Assembly (NCBI RefSeq): GCF_011064845.1
Contig: NZ_CP049015.1
Coordinates: 2,976,001 to 3,040,000 of the forward strand
DNA: 64,000 bases
Direction: 5' to 3'
From: Citrobacter freundii ATCC 8090 = MTCC 1658 = NBRC 12681
Lineage (GTDB): Bacteria > Pseudomonadota > Gammaproteobacteria > Enterobacterales > Enterobacteriaceae
The position numbers and the translations under genes were made by a program. Below the pieces are notes generated by a model, which was not told the origin of the DNA, ran no database searches, and was given only the letters and a program-made list of their open reading frames with translations. Below are positions 31,494 to 41,468 of this stretch, piece after piece; the stretch's first letter is position 1, and the number at the start of each line of letters is the position of its first letter.

Positions 31494-32284
31494 GCAGCTT
31501 CCTCCAGCGCCACATTAAGCGCCTGCTGTAAATGTGCCACGAACATGGCGCGAACCGCCGGATTCTCACCCAGTCCACTGAGCCATGGCGTAGCCGTTAT
31601 CCCGGCCGCATTGAACAATGTTTTCCACGAATCATCTTCGTCAGAGGCCATATCATTGATGGCATGGTCACCAGCAACTAACATCAGCGGCATCAGATGC
31701 ACCGCCGTCACCCCTTCCTGGGATAAACTTTCAATCAGCACATCCACTTCCGGATAGCTTTCCACCGCCCCAACCCGCGCCGGAAAGCGCTGCGCCGTCA
31801 TCATATGGTCGAGACAGGCATAGGCGGCAAAGGCATGATGGCTGGCGCCGTGTCCCATAAACACCACTTTTTCATTTTCTCTAAGCGTCGGCATTTGCTG
31901 TTGCAGCGCCAGCATCAGCTGGGCGTAATCTTCATGGCTGCTCAGTAGCGGTACACCCAGCGTCAGGCGTGAAAACAGCGGACGCATACTTTGCACTTCG
32001 CGGACAATTTTTTCGTATTCGTCGCCATTGATAATGTGCAGCGACTGAATAGCCACATCCTGATACCCCTGCTCCGCCAGTTTTTGCAGCGCCTGCAGCG
32101 GTGTGTCGATTTCAATGCCGTCACGCTGCTTGAGCTTGCGGATAATCATCCCGGAGGTAAACGCCCGGAACAGGTCGCGGTCAGGGCAACTGGCTGCGAG
32201 ATCGCGCTCACAGGCCACAATATTTTTTTCACAGGTGTCGTGATAGCTGGTGCCAAAGCTGACCACCAGAAGCGCCTTTTTCAT
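31490..32284 (-). CDS. cbiK: Anaerobic sirohydrochlorin cobaltochelatase CbiK
   Basis: CbiK (264 aa) inserts Co2+ into sirohydrochlorin, the committing step of anaerobic B12 synthesis. His145 (FMGHGASHH) and His207 (VAGDHAIND) match the metal-binding histidines of Salmonella CbiK at the same positions. There is no signal peptide, in line with a cytoplasmic enzyme. It lies 10 bp after cbiJ and overlaps cbiL by 4 bp. Confidence 0.97.
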   Translation of the reverse strand: MKKALLVVSFGTSYHDTCEKNIVACERDLAASCPDRDLFRAFTSGMIIRKLKQRDGIEIDTPLQALQKLAEQGYQDVAIQSLHIINGDEYEKIVREVQSMRPLFSRLTLGVPLLSSHEDYAQLMLALQQQMPTLRENEKVVFMGHGASHHAFAAYACLDHMMTAQRFPARVGAVESYPEVDVLIESLSQEGVTAVHLMPLMLVAGDHAINDMASDEDDSWKTLFNAAGITATPWLSGLGENPAVRAMFVAHLQQALNVALEEAA

Positions 32285-32294
32285 CTCTAACTCC

Positions 32295-33080
32295 TTAAGC
32301 CGCGGCCAGCCAGCGCGTTAAACGCGCCGCAAAGGCGGCCTGACTTTCCAGTAACTCGTCTCCCGTCACCAACGGTGCCGGACGTGTAATCACGATGCAG
32401 GGGATACCGGCATCCAGACAGGGTTGAACTTTTTCCTGATAACCACCTTCAGCGCCTGAAGCCTTAGTGATCACCACATCAGCCTGACACTGGCGATAAA
32501 ACGCGGCGTTGAACTCGGCGCTAAACGGCCCACACAGTGCGAAGATTTCACCGACGCCAAATCCCAGATCCGCGCATTGCTGAATGACCTCAGGTACAGG
32601 CAGAACGCGCGCCAGCAGCGTTTTTTCAGGCAACCCTTCGCGCCAGATGGCCAGATCTTTACTGCCAGTCGTCAACAGCACGCGATCGCCGAAGCGTCGC
32701 GCCACCTCACAGGCTTGCGGAATACTTTGTACGGTATACAGCTGCGGGTGAGTTAATCCGCTCAACTGCTCAGGGCGCTGGTAGCGGCTCAGCAGTACGC
32801 CCGCCGCTGCGCAGGCATTCATGATGTTGCGACTCACCACCTCGGCGTACGGATGCGAGGCATCGATCACCCAGCGCGTCTGATTTTCCTGCAGCCAGGC
32901 AATCATTTGCTCGCGTTCCAGACGCCCGCAACGCACCTGGCCTTTGATGTCTCCCGCCAGCTGTTTCCCTGTTGGGGTCGCAACTGACAGGGTGTAGGCC
33001 ACGTTTGCCGCATCCAGTTGCTGGCACAGCATGCGCGCGTCGCTGGTGCCGCCCATGACCAGCACATCACCATAATTCAC
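32295..33080 (-). CDS. cbiJ: Cobalt-precorrin-6A reductase CbiJ
   Basis: CbiJ (261 aa) reduces cobalt-precorrin-6A with a nicotinamide cofactor. The N-terminal glycine-containing segment VLVMGGTSDARML is characteristic, as are WVIDASHPYAEVVSRN and the VITKASGAEGGYQEKV stretch. It overlaps cbiH by 4 bp. Confidence 0.95.
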   Translation of the reverse strand: MNYGDVLVMGGTSDARMLCQQLDAANVAYTLSVATPTGKQLAGDIKGQVRCGRLEREQMIAWLQENQTRWVIDASHPYAEVVSRNIMNACAAAGVLLSRYQRPEQLSGLTHPQLYTVQSIPQACEVARRFGDRVLLTTGSKDLAIWREGLPEKTLLARVLPVPEVIQQCADLGFGVGEIFALCGPFSAEFNAAFYRQCQADVVITKASGAEGGYQEKVQPCLDAGIPCIVITRPAPLVTGDELLESQAAFAARLTRWLAAA

Positions 33081-33802
33081 AGCACATAACCTCGTGGTGT
33101 GATCATCAGGCCGTCCTGAACATAGGTTGTTTTATTGCCCACGATCACAAGACTGGTCATATCAACCGGCTCAAAATCCATTTCACCCAGCGTGGTCAGC
33201 CATTTTTCCTGCTTTTTACGTCCGGCTGACTTCACAATACCGACCGGCGTTTGTGCGCTCTTGCTGGCAGATAACAGCTCAAATGCGCGCGCCAGATGAC
33301 CTTCACGCCCCCGACTGCGCGGGTTGTAGAAACAGATAACAAAATCGGCTTCACCGGCGGCAACGATGCGTTTTTCGATAACCGGCCACGGCGTTAACAG
33401 ATCGCTTAAGCTGATGTGGCAGAAATCGTGCATCAACGGTGCCCCCAGCAAAGAGGCGGCGGCAATGCTGGCGGTCATCCCTGGTATTAACCTGACCTCA
33501 ACGTCCAGCTTTTGCTTGCTGACCAGTTCGAGCACCAGCCCGGCCATACCGTAAATCCCCGCGTCACCGCTGCTGATCAGCGCCACGTTGTGCCCCGCCT
33601 GCGCCAGTTCGATCGCCGCCTGACAGCGTTCAATCTCTTTGCACATCCCGGTTTTGATCACCTGCTTGTCGCCAGTGAACGCTTTTACCAGATGGGTGTA
33701 GGTTTTATAGCCCACGATGATTTCCGCTGCCTGCAGTGCTTCAACGGCTTCCATGGTCATCATTGCCTGCGAGCCAGGGCCAATTCCAATTACGCTTAAC
33801 AT
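33077..33802 (-). CDS. cbiH: Cobalt-factor III C17-methyltransferase CbiH
   Basis: CbiH (241 aa) is a tetrapyrrole methylase that performs C17 methylation and ring contraction in the anaerobic route. It shows GIGPGSQAMMTMEAVEAL, SSGDAGIYGMAGL and LIPGMTASIAAASLLGAPL, all standard in the family. The start shares its first base with the cbiG stop. Confidence 0.96.
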   Translation of the reverse strand: MLSVIGIGPGSQAMMTMEAVEALQAAEIIVGYKTYTHLVKAFTGDKQVIKTGMCKEIERCQAAIELAQAGHNVALISSGDAGIYGMAGLVLELVSKQKLDVEVRLIPGMTASIAAASLLGAPLMHDFCHISLSDLLTPWPVIEKRIVAAGEADFVICFYNPRSRGREGHLARAFELLSASKSAQTPVGIVKSAGRKKQEKWLTTLGEMDFEPVDMTSLVIVGNKTTYVQDGLMITPRGYVL

Positions 33803-34857
33803 CAGTGTGAAACTCCCAAAGTGATAGTGACGCCCTGTTCTCGCAGGGTCTCGCCTAACAGTTGTCCGTGGCTCAACAGCCAGGCTGCAGGACCAGAAAC
33901 GCTTCCTGTACCCACCGTTTTGCGAACAAACGATGAGGCCGGAAAACGGTGCTCATGCTCACGCAGCGCGTCAGCAGTAAAGGTTTCGAAAGGAACGCGG
34001 CAGCATGAAGCCAGTTGGATAAGTCCCTGTTCATCTTTTTTCAGCGTGATGCTGCCAATCGCTTTTAGCGCCAGCGGATCGAGCTGTTGGGCTTCGAGTT
34101 GGCGGGCAAGCAGCGCAGCCAGCAGCGGGAACGGCGTATCACGGCGACAACCAATTCCGGCCACAACCCGCTGCGGCACCAGCTTCCAGTGCGGAACAGG
34201 CAGCTCAGGTAAATTGGTGCGTAAGGTGATGCACACCAAAGCATCCAGTTCAGGGAGTTGGTTGAGATCGGTGACCGTAATAAATCCGCGCCGGTCGCAA
34301 TGGCTGACATCCTGCGTCAGTTCGTCATCCCACCACAGCCCAACCCGCTTATTGCTGACCAACATCTGATTGACGATCTTCACCGCCGAACGGAAATCAC
34401 TCATTCGGGCATTCAGTTGAAATGCCAGCGTATCCAGTGCCGCCATATCGTTCACATCCGTCGCGGTGGTGATAACCGGGTCGGCACCCAACATGCCCGC
34501 CAGATAACGAGCCAACGCATTAGCACCGCCCGCATGACCGGAGAGCAGGCTGATGACATGCTGGGCACGTTCATCAATGACCACCACCGCCGGATCGCAA
34601 AACTTGTCGTTGACCAGCGGGGCCAGTACGCGCACCGCAATGCCGGTCGCCCCGATAAAAATCAGCGCCGAATAATTCGTAAACGCTTCGCGAGCGGTAT
34701 TCGCAAAGCCGTTTTCGAAGGGAATAAACCCCTCCTCCAGCAGCTTTTCACTGGTAAAACAGGTTACCGGCAGCATAGCTGCCAGACGTTTCGCCAGCAC
34801 AACGCCGCCAGGAGTCAGGCAAAAAAGCGCAATTGACTCAGGCTTTACGGTATTCAT
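33802..34857 (-). CDS. cbiG: Cobalt-precorrin-5A hydrolase CbiG
   Basis: CbiG (351 aa) opens the ring-A lactone of cobalt-precorrin-5A and releases the C20 fragment as acetaldehyde. The N-terminal half contains [16 protein letters not shown] and [15 protein letters not shown]. The C-terminal domain begins near [13 protein letters not shown]. The start at 34857 ([11 protein letters not shown]) matches Salmonella; an open extension upstream lies inside cbiF in another frame and is rejected. It overlaps cbiF by 20 bp. Confidence 0.95.
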   Translation of the reverse strand: MNTVKPESIALFCLTPGGVVLAKRLAAMLPVTCFTSEKLLEEGFIPFENGFANTAREAFTNYSALIFIGATGIAVRVLAPLVNDKFCDPAVVVIDERAQHVISLLSGHAGGANALARYLAGMLGADPVITTATDVNDMAALDTLAFQLNARMSDFRSAVKIVNQMLVSNKRVGLWWDDELTQDVSHCDRRGFITVTDLNQLPELDALVCITLRTNLPELPVPHWKLVPQRVVAGIGCRRDTPFPLLAALLARQLEAQQLDPLALKAIGSITLKKDEQGLIQLASCCRVPFETFTADALREHEHRFPASSFVRKTVGTGSVSGPAAWLLSHGQLLGETLREQGVTITLGVSH

Positions 34858-35611
34858 GGCTAAAGTCCGCCGCATAGAGTTTGGAGTAGTGATACTCCGA
34901 GCCCAGGAAATTACCGACCAGAATAAGGGCCGTTTTACGGATGCCAGCATCGCGAACCTTGTCGCCAATATCCGCCAGGGTCCCGCGTACGGTCTGGCTT
35001 TCTGGCCAGGTTGCTTTATAGATCACCGCCACGGGCGTGGTCGCCGGATAGCCACCTTCAATCAGACGCTCAGCCACCCGATGAATACGCTGGACGGAAA
35101 GATATATCGCCATTGATGTCTGGTGGCTGGCAAAAGACTCCAGCTGTTCACGCTCTGGTACCGGGGTGCGGCCTTCCAGGCGCGTAATGATCAGGCTCTG
35201 TGACACTTCGGGCACGGTATACTCAACGCCCAGCTCCGCCGCCGCGCCGAGGAACGCGCTGACGCCGGGCACCACCTGCCAGTCAATCCCGCGTTTGGTC
35301 AGCTCCTCGCCCTGCTCGCGCACGGAACCATACAACGAGACATCGCCGGTTTGCAGACGCACGACGGTCTTACCCGCTTTCACTCCGGCTTCCATCAGAT
35401 CAAGGATCTGCTCCAGATGCAGTTCGGCACTGTCGTGACATTCAGCACCGGCAGGGCAATACTCCAGCAGTTCGGTGTTAATCAGCGATCCGGCGTAGAT
35501 AACAACCTGCGCCTGCTGCAGCAACCGGTAACCTTTGAGGGTAATCAGCTCGCGATCGCCAGGACCTGCGCCAACAAACCACACGCTACGGGGATCAAAA
35601 ATCTCAGACAT
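34838..35611 (-). CDS. cbiF: Cobalt-precorrin-4 C11-methyltransferase CbiF
   Basis: CbiF (257 aa) methylates C11 of cobalt-precorrin-4. Family motifs include [21 protein letters not shown] at the N-terminus, [12 protein letters not shown] and [21 protein letters not shown] place the start at 35611 ([12 protein letters not shown]). The open frame continues 41 codons upstream through the end of cbiT, without a family match. It overlaps cbiT by 8 bp. Confidence 0.96.
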   Translation of the reverse strand: MSEIFDPRSVWFVGAGPGDRELITLKGYRLLQQAQVVIYAGSLINTELLEYCPAGAECHDSAELHLEQILDLMEAGVKAGKTVVRLQTGDVSLYGSVREQGEELTKRGIDWQVVPGVSAFLGAAAELGVEYTVPEVSQSLIITRLEGRTPVPEREQLESFASHQTSMAIYLSVQRIHRVAERLIEGGYPATTPVAVIYKATWPESQTVRGTLADIGDKVRDAGIRKTALILVGNFLGSEYHYSKLYAADFSHEYRKA

Positions 35612-36173
35612 GGTTTCCTTCCTTCTGACAGGCGATAACAAATACGGGGTTATTCGGTTTAAAATAGTGACCACTGCCAAGCGCGGTAAGCGAGGAAACC
35701 TGTAGCTGCAGGCAATCCACTCCCTGTACGCCAAGATGGTCCAGATGTGTTAGCGCGGTGTTGAGGTTTTCCTGGAGGATAAATGTCATCACCAAACGCC
35801 CTGCGGGATGCAATTGACGCATCGACCAGTCAATCAGGTCGGTCAGATGACCACCGCTGCCGCCCATAAAAATGGCATCGGCTTTTTCCGCGATGGTCAT
35901 GGGAGCAACGCCGGGAAAAATATCGATATTTGCGCAGGCAAAATGCTGGCGGTTTTCATCCAACAACCTGAGCGCCGCCGGGTTACGTTCGATGGCCGTT
36001 ACACGTAATCCGGGATATTGCAACGCCGCCTCTATCGATACGCTGCCGGTTCCGGCGCCTATATCAATCAGGTGACTGGCGCGGTGTAATTCAAGTTTTG
36101 AGAGGGCAAGTGCGCGTACCGCTTCTTTGGTCATCGGCACTTTCTCTCCACGCAGAAACAGCTCATCTTTCAT
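35604..36173 (-). CDS. cbiT: Cobalt-precorrin-6B C15-methyltransferase (decarboxylating) CbiT
   Basis: CbiT (189 aa) methylates C15 and decarboxylates the C12 acetate side chain. It has a Rossmann SAM-binding fold, not the tetrapyrrole-methylase fold: motif [16 protein letters not shown] with GAGTG at 39-43, then [15 protein letters not shown]. In aerobic organisms this domain is fused with CbiE as CobL. Here they are separate and overlap by 11 bp. Confidence 0.96.
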   Translation of the reverse strand: MKDELFLRGEKVPMTKEAVRALALSKLELHRASHLIDIGAGTGSVSIEAALQYPGLRVTAIERNPAALRLLDENRQHFACANIDIFPGVAPMTIAEKADAIFMGGSGGHLTDLIDWSMRQLHPAGRLVMTFILQENLNTALTHLDHLGVQGVDCLQLQVSSLTALGSGHYFKPNNPVFVIACQKEGNHV

Positions 36174-36768
36174 CGAGGATCACCACTGCATTCATGTCAT
36201 AGTCGGCGTTAACTTCACGCACAGGCAGGAAATGGATCTTTTCGTTTTCCATCGCCAGGTTTTCGCCAATCACCATCCAGCGATGCCCCATGCCTCGGGC
36301 AATGAGCTGCTGCGCGATTTCACGCGGGCCACACAGCGCATCAGTCACCATCGCTACCTTGTTATGTCGCGCCAGCTCATCAAAACAGACGCTGCGGCCA
36401 TGGCTACTGGTCAGCCACATATCGTTCATATCAATACCGGACTGCGCACACAGGTACTGCACCGCACTAATGCCGGGAATAATCCGCACATTCTCAATAC
36501 CAAAATGCGCCACCATGCGCGTCCCGATGCCGTAAAACAGCGGATCGCCAGATGCCAGAACCACAACATGCTTCTCCTGGTGCGCGCTAATCCAACTCAG
36601 GAGTTCCGGGATATTGGCGCCAAGAGCAAACTGTTCACCGGCAAAATCCGGGAATTGCTGCAAATGCCGCTTTCCACCGACCAGAACATCCGCCACCGCG
36701 ACCGCTTCACGTGCCGCAGGCGTCATCAAATGCAAACCGGCGGGGCCCATCCCTACAACGGTTAACAT
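36163..36768 (-). CDS. cbiE: Cobalt-precorrin-7 C5-methyltransferase CbiE
   Basis: CbiE (201 aa) is a tetrapyrrole methylase that modifies C5, partner of CbiT. The start [16 protein letters not shown], the [15 protein letters not shown] motif and [11 protein letters not shown] are clear. It overlaps cbiD by 7 bp and cbiT by 11 bp. Confidence 0.96.
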   Translation of the reverse strand: MLTVVGMGPAGLHLMTPAAREAVAVADVLVGGKRHLQQFPDFAGEQFALGANIPELLSWISAHQEKHVVVLASGDPLFYGIGTRMVAHFGIENVRIIPGISAVQYLCAQSGIDMNDMWLTSSHGRSVCFDELARHNKVAMVTDALCGPREIAQQLIARGMGHRWMVIGENLAMENEKIHFLPVREVNADYDMNAVVILDER

Positions 36769-37898
36769 TGCATCTCCTCAGCAATCTCTGCGACCGGGCG
36801 ATTACTGCCAAGAACCTGATTATCAAAGGAAAACATGATGGCATCGCAGGTCGGCGGATTTTTGGTAAAGCGCAATGTTTGCAGAACACGCATACAAATG
36901 CGCTGAGCCAGATGGTCATAAATGTGCTGGAAACCGTATGCGTCGATATGTTCCATCGCCGCTTCGGTGGTATCGCACTCGCTGACCAGCGTCAGCAGCT
37001 CCAGCGGTGCGCCAAGTAATGCGAGGTGGGCCACCAGCGTTTCCATGCGGGCATCGGCAATATGGCTATGGGTATGGAAGATCCCCGCCGCGATTTTGAC
37101 GAGCTTACCGGGATGTCCCACCAGCACAATTTGCCGGAATCCAAGACGTACGGCTTCTTCAATCATGTAGCCGACAAAGTTGCTCATGGTGACTACAACC
37201 TGGGTGTCGATACCCATCTGCTCGCGCACAAAACGCTCGCCGTGGTTTCCCGGCACCAGTACGACACGCTCCAGCCCAGCCGCCCGCTTAATTTCCAGCT
37301 CCAGCGACAGCGAACGTTTCCAGCTCTCTTCCGACATCGGCGTGACAATACCCGTGGTGCCGATAATCGAAATGCCGCCCAGAATGCCAAGGCGGGAGTT
37401 GTAGGTTTTTTGCGCCCGTTCTTCGCCTTCTGGCGCGAAGATTTCAATCTGCGCCCCACGATTTGGGCCAATCGCTTCGCGGACGGCAGATTCGATGGTC
37501 TGGCGAGGTGTACGGTTAATCGCCGAACTGCCGACCGGTAGGCCAATCCCTTTGCGGGTTACCGTACCGACCCCTTCACCGCCCTGTAAGGCAATCACGC
37601 CACTATCGTCTAACGTCACGCGCGCAAAAATCAGCATCCCATGTGTGGCGTCCACATCATCACCACCGTCTTTGCGGATGGCGGCTATTGCCTGCTGCCC
37701 TTCGATATGTGGCGACTCAACGTTCAGGCACAACGTCACCCCGGAAGGCGTGACGATGGAAACCTGATGGATGAGGTGTTGGCGCAATACCATCAACGCT
37801 GCCACTTTTGCCGCCGCCGTGGCGCACGATCCCGTGGTATATCCTTTACGCAGCGCTTTACCGTTGTGCCACACCGGCGTATCGAAGGCCTCGCTCAT
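36762..37898 (-). CDS. cbiD: Cobalt-precorrin-5B C1-methyltransferase CbiD
   Basis: CbiD (378 aa) methylates C1 of the corrin ring in the anaerobic pathway and is unrelated to the tetrapyrrole methylases. Conserved stretches are [17 protein letters not shown] near the N-terminus, [17 protein letters not shown] and [18 protein letters not shown]. It overlaps cbiC by 4 bp. Confidence 0.96.
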   Translation of the reverse strand: MSEAFDTPVWHNGKALRKGYTTGSCATAAAKVAALMVLRQHLIHQVSIVTPSGVTLCLNVESPHIEGQQAIAAIRKDGGDDVDATHGMLIFARVTLDDSGVIALQGGEGVGTVTRKGIGLPVGSSAINRTPRQTIESAVREAIGPNRGAQIEIFAPEGEERAQKTYNSRLGILGGISIIGTTGIVTPMSEESWKRSLSLELEIKRAAGLERVVLVPGNHGERFVREQMGIDTQVVVTMSNFVGYMIEEAVRLGFRQIVLVGHPGKLVKIAAGIFHTHSHIADARMETLVAHLALLGAPLELLTLVSECDTTEAAMEHIDAYGFQHIYDHLAQRICMRVLQTLRFTKNPPTCDAIMFSFDNQVLGSNRPVAEIAEEMQC

Positions 37899-38527
37899 CG
37901 CGCCCCCTGCATGTGATAAAGCATGGCGTTGACGATAGCGGCAGCGACATTACTCCCCCCTTTACGGCCTAACGCGGCAATGGCGGGCAACTTGCTTTGG
38001 GTCAATGCATCTTTCGACTCTTCTGCACCAACGAATCCGACCGGTACGCCAACCACACCGCTGACAGCGACATCATGCTCAAGCAGGCGAAACAGCGCTG
38101 TTGGCGCGTTGCCAAAGACAAACAGCTTTTCCCCCTCTTCCTTCACCGCAATGTCGACAGCAGCCATGGACCGGGTAATCCCCTGCTCTTTTGCCGTACG
38201 CACAACTCTCGGGTCACTGATGTAACAGCGGCATTCACCGCCGAATTTTGCCAGCAGCGTTTTATTGATCCCGGAAAGCGCCATCGTGGTGTCGGTATAA
38301 ATCACGCTCGAACGGCTAAGCGCCGCACAAAACTGCTCCAGCACATCACTGGAAAACCACAGAATGTCCAGCCAGTCGAAATCTGCCGTCGTGTGAATGA
38401 CCCGCTTGATAATGGCTTCATGTAACGGACTGGCAAACTGATAGTCCGGACGGGTTTCACGGATGATCTCGCCAATAATGTCGAAACTTTTGGCTTCAAT
38501 CGCCTGGGGTTGCTGGATATATTGCAT
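37895..38527 (-). CDS. cbiC: Cobalt-precorrin-8 methylmutase CbiC
   Basis: CbiC (210 aa) moves the methyl group from C11 to C12 to give cobyrinic acid. The motif [11 protein letters not shown] (42-52) carries the catalytic His45 candidate, and [18 protein letters not shown] is another signature. It lies 10 bp after cbiB and overlaps cbiD by 4 bp. Confidence 0.97.
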   Translation of the reverse strand: MQYIQQPQAIEAKSFDIIGEIIRETRPDYQFASPLHEAIIKRVIHTTADFDWLDILWFSSDVLEQFCAALSRSSVIYTDTTMALSGINKTLLAKFGGECRCYISDPRVVRTAKEQGITRSMAAVDIAVKEEGEKLFVFGNAPTALFRLLEHDVAVSGVVGVPVGFVGAEESKDALTQSKLPAIAALGRKGGSNVAAAIVNAMLYHMQGAR

Positions 38528-38537
38528 TATGTTGTCC

Positions 38538-39497
38538 TCAGGCTACACCGGCCCACAGCCACCGCAGCGCAATAAACAGCGCCAGTGCCAGCGTCGATGC
38601 CACCCACATCAGTCGAATCGTATGGGAAATGTCGTCTACCGAAATGTCGCGTTGCGCATCACCGATCCACGGTTTCTCAACGCGCTCGCCAAAGTAGTCA
38701 TTAGGACCACCCAGACGAATGCCTAATGCCCCGGCTACGGATGCCTCTGACCACGCACAGTTTGGGCTGCTGTGGTTGTAGCGATCGCGCCAGCCAATCT
38801 GTAAAGCTCGCGAGCCGTCTTTACGGCATAAAAATGCCGCCACGCCCAGCAGCAGCCAGCTCAGTCTTGCAGGAATAAAGTTCGCGACATCGTCCAGACG
38901 CGCGCTGACCATACCGATAGCGCGGTATTTTTCATGTTTGTAGCCCACCATGGAGTCAAGGGTGTTTACCGCTTTGTAGGCCATCGCCAGGGGCGCACCG
39001 CCGAGAAGGAGAAAAAACAGCGGCGCGATAATGCCGTCTACGGTGTTTTCAGCCACGGTTTCCACCACCGCACGATTGATCTGTTGCGGTTGCAGTTGCG
39101 AGGTATCACGCCCCACTATCCACGACAGTTTTTCCCGACTCGCAGCAAGGTCACCGGCCCGTAGAGGACGTTCGACATCCTGTGCGGCATTCGCCAGGCA
39201 TCGCCCGGCCAGCACGGTAAAGATCATCCATACCTCTACCACCCAACCCAACCAGGGGTGAACAGATTTTGCCAGTACCAGCACGCCCCAGGACGCAGCC
39301 CAGGTCAGACCAACCACCACAATCCACATCACCGCGCCACCAATGCGCAGCGCTCGGTCGCTATGACAATAACGCCGAATAATTCGCTGCACGGCAGAAA
39401 TCAGATTGCCAATCCAGCGCACCGGATGCGGCCAGTTCTGCGGATCACCGATGATAAAATCAAGCAGCCAGGCAACACACCACGCAAGGATCGTCAT
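38538..39497 (-). CDS. cbiB: Adenosylcobinamide-phosphate synthase CbiB
   Basis: CbiB (319 aa) is an inner-membrane enzyme that attaches the aminopropanol phosphate side chain to adenosylcobyric acid. About five hydrophobic segments are visible, along with the family motifs GDPQNWPHPVRWIG and HSSPNCAWSEASVAGALGIRLGG. The aminopropanol precursor comes from threonine phosphate, made by PduX at the other end of this locus. It overlaps cbiA by 4 bp. Confidence 0.96.
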   Translation of the reverse strand: MTILAWCVAWLLDFIIGDPQNWPHPVRWIGNLISAVQRIIRRYCHSDRALRIGGAVMWIVVVGLTWAASWGVLVLAKSVHPWLGWVVEVWMIFTVLAGRCLANAAQDVERPLRAGDLAASREKLSWIVGRDTSQLQPQQINRAVVETVAENTVDGIIAPLFFLLLGGAPLAMAYKAVNTLDSMVGYKHEKYRAIGMVSARLDDVANFIPARLSWLLLGVAAFLCRKDGSRALQIGWRDRYNHSSPNCAWSEASVAGALGIRLGGPNDYFGERVEKPWIGDAQRDISVDDISHTIRLMWVASTLALALFIALRWLWAGVA

Positions 39498-40873
39498 AGC
39501 GCGCTCCTCGCGGCTGTCAGCCAGTGGCTAAGCATCTGCGGACGTTGAGCAAAATGAACGTGTAAATAGCTGGCAAAGGTGTTTCCAACCTGCCAGCCGC
39601 CGGACCAGGCTTGCAGCGTTTTACCATCGCGCACTTTGCGACAGTTCATCACCGCTGGCGTTTCAGGGGTAAAATCGGAATAGTGGAATTCATGCCCGCG
39701 CAGCACTTCCCCTTCTGCTGCTAACAATGTTTGCTGCGCGGCCTGCGCTTCGCAGTAGCCAAATCGGGTCAGACGTTTTCCCATTTTGCTGTGGCCGGGA
39801 ATGATATCCGCCATCAGCCAGGTATCGCCGTTACTGTCCTCAAGCGAACTGCCGAGATACATCAGCCCCCCACACTCTGCGTAAATCGCGACGCCACGTT
39901 GATGTGCCGCTCGCAGTTGCTTCAGCATCGAGACATTGCGAGCCAGCGCCGCAGCATGTAGCTCAGGATATCCACCACCTAACCAGATCATCTGACAGTC
40001 GGGTAAGCAGGTGTCGTGCAACGGGCTAAAACGAACAATATTAAGCCCCGTACGTTCCAGCAGCGTAATGTTGTCCGGGTAGTAGAAGTTGAAGGCTTCG
40101 TCATCGGCAATTGCAAGCGTTAGCCCTGCTCCGGCATCTGCGGCAGGCAGCGCGGGCCATTCGGCAGCAGGAAGATTGGTTGACTGGCTTAATGTCAGCA
40201 GTGCGTCAATATCAAGGGTTTGCTCCAGCGTCGCGGCAAACTCCTGCCACGGTTGCTGATTGATAACCGACTCACGTGCGGTGACTAAACCCAAATGTCG
40301 TTCGGGAAGGGCAACACCATCCATACGGGGTACGTAACCTAAGACGGGTACATCGCAGTAACGTTCGATTGCGACTTTCAGTAACTGGTAATGCGTTTCG
40401 CTGTTAACTCGATTAACAATAACGCCGGCGATGTTCAGAGTGGGATCAAAATGCTGAAAACCCATTACTGTTGCGGCGATTGAGGTGGAAACGGCTTTGC
40501 CATCAACCAGTAAGATGACCGGACAGCCTAACTGTTTAGCCATCGCGGCGGTGCTGCAGTAGTTTGGGTCGGTACCATAGCCGTCATACAACCCCATCAC
40601 ACCTTCAATAACGGCGATATCTGCATGTCGCATCTGCTCGTTGAATAGAGCGTTCAGCGTGGGGACGGGAAGCATAAAGCTATCAAGATTGCGGGAAGCG
40701 GTACCGCATACCGCTGTATGCCAGCCGGTATCAAGGTAATCAGGACCCACTTTGCAAGGCTGGACGCGCAAACCGCGTTTTTTCAACAAGCTCAACAAGC
40801 CCAGCGTCACCGTGGTTTTACCACAGCCGCTTCCGGTACCTGCAAGAACAAATGCGTGAAAATTGGCCGCCAT
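39494..40873 (-). CDS. cbiA: Cobyrinic acid a,c-diamide synthase CbiA
   Basis: CbiA (459 aa) amidates the a and c side chains of cobyrinic acid. The N-terminal P-loop GTGSGCGKTT lies at about 12-21. The C-terminal glutamine amidotransferase domain has its Cys in AIYAECGGLMYLG. It is the first gene of the operon, directly behind the B12 riboswitch. The start at 40873 (MAANFHAF) is fixed by an AGGA ribosome site 7 bp upstream. A longer frame reads through the riboswitch expression platform. Confidence 0.96.
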   Translation of the reverse strand: MAANFHAFVLAGTGSGCGKTTVTLGLLSLLKKRGLRVQPCKVGPDYLDTGWHTAVCGTASRNLDSFMLPVPTLNALFNEQMRHADIAVIEGVMGLYDGYGTDPNYCSTAAMAKQLGCPVILLVDGKAVSTSIAATVMGFQHFDPTLNIAGVIVNRVNSETHYQLLKVAIERYCDVPVLGYVPRMDGVALPERHLGLVTARESVINQQPWQEFAATLEQTLDIDALLTLSQSTNLPAAEWPALPAADAGAGLTLAIADDEAFNFYYPDNITLLERTGLNIVRFSPLHDTCLPDCQMIWLGGGYPELHAAALARNVSMLKQLRAAHQRGVAIYAECGGLMYLGSSLEDSNGDTWLMADIIPGHSKMGKRLTRFGYCEAQAAQQTLLAAEGEVLRGHEFHYSDFTPETPAVMNCRKVRDGKTLQAWSGGWQVGNTFASYLHVHFAQRPQMLSHWLTAARSAL

Positions 40874-40874
40874 A

Positions 40875-40892
40875 CCCTGATCCTGTTCAGGG
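40875..40892 (-). promoter_or_regulatory. Hairpin presenting or sequestering the cbiA ribosome site
   Basis: CCCTGA (40875-40880) pairs with TCAGGG (40887-40892). The six-base loop contains the complement of AGGA, the cbiA ribosome site. In Salmonella a hairpin of this kind is the translational output of the cobalamin leader: tertiary contact with B12-bound aptamer keeps the site closed. Confidence 0.7.
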
Positions 40893-40972
40893 TGGTAGGG
40901 GTGTAGAGATACCCAGTCTCTCGACTGTATGCATCTGAACCACCCACTTCCCACCGAAGTTGTTGGTAGTCA

Positions 40973-41124
40973 CTGACAGGCAGGTCTTCTGGCTTAGCGT
41001 CATCCTCACCCGTCCTTCCCAATCTTGCGATCAGTGGTCCATACGGGGTCGTCAGCATCACAGCAGCGGGGGCTGCGGGGGATTCTCACCCCCTTCCCTA
41101 CCACAAATGTGGCAAACCTGTCAG
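40973..41124 (-). promoter_or_regulatory. Adenosylcobalamin riboswitch in the cbiA leader
   Basis: On the minus strand, P1 is formed by CTGACAGG (41124-41117) and CCTGTCAG (40980-40973). Between them are GGGTGAGAATCCCCCGCAG, the CCCCCGCTGCTGTGA core and the B12 box with AAGCCAGAAGACCTGCC (complement of about 40979-40995), as in class-I cobalamin riboswitches. It controls the whole cbi/cob operon. The expression platform (40874-40972) includes a hairpin at the cbiA ribosome site. Confidence 0.95.
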
Positions 41125-41468
41125 TTCAAGAGCCTGGTTAATTAAGCTCTCTGTTATGAGGTAAATTCACGACCTCATGACAATAATTCAGTTTAATATC
41201 TTTCCGAATTCATTCAGCCAATTTCCTGGCCTTTTCCCACATATTCATACGTTCACTTTTTGAATGAAAGTATCAGCTAAGAATAAAGAAAGTCATTCAC
41301 ACAGACACTGTATCTCATCACAAAAATAAAAACTGGTGCAGTTTATCCCTCTAATACCATTATTTTGTTGCGCTATGACAATTTATTGGCAGCTGTCATT
41401 ATTTTTCATTTTATAATGACGGGCATAGCACCACATATCAAAAATCGGCAATAGCAAAATATTGCTAT
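41125..41468 (-). promoter_or_regulatory. cbi/cob promoter region between pocR and the riboswitch
   Basis: This gap of about 340 bp holds no gene. It must contain the cbi/cob promoter, which in Salmonella is PocR-activated and weak without activator. An inverted repeat ATGAGGT (41156-41162) / ACCTCAT (41172-41178) lies about 30 bp upstream of the aptamer and is a candidate activator site. A second inverted repeat, AATAGCAA/TTGCTATT (41450-41469), touches the pocR stop. I see no strong sigma-70 -35/-10 pair, in line with activator dependence. Confidence 0.55.

Noticed and set aside
34858..34968. 37-codon upstream extension of cbiG
   Set aside because: It is out-of-frame reading of the end of cbiF; the Salmonella start MNTVKPES at 34857 fits.
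35612..35734. 41-codon upstream extension of cbiF
   Set aside because: It is out-of-frame reading of cbiT and has no counterpart in CbiF proteins.
40874..40954. 27-codon upstream extension of cbiA
   Set aside because: It crosses the riboswitch expression platform, and the start at 40873 has a well-spaced AGGA.
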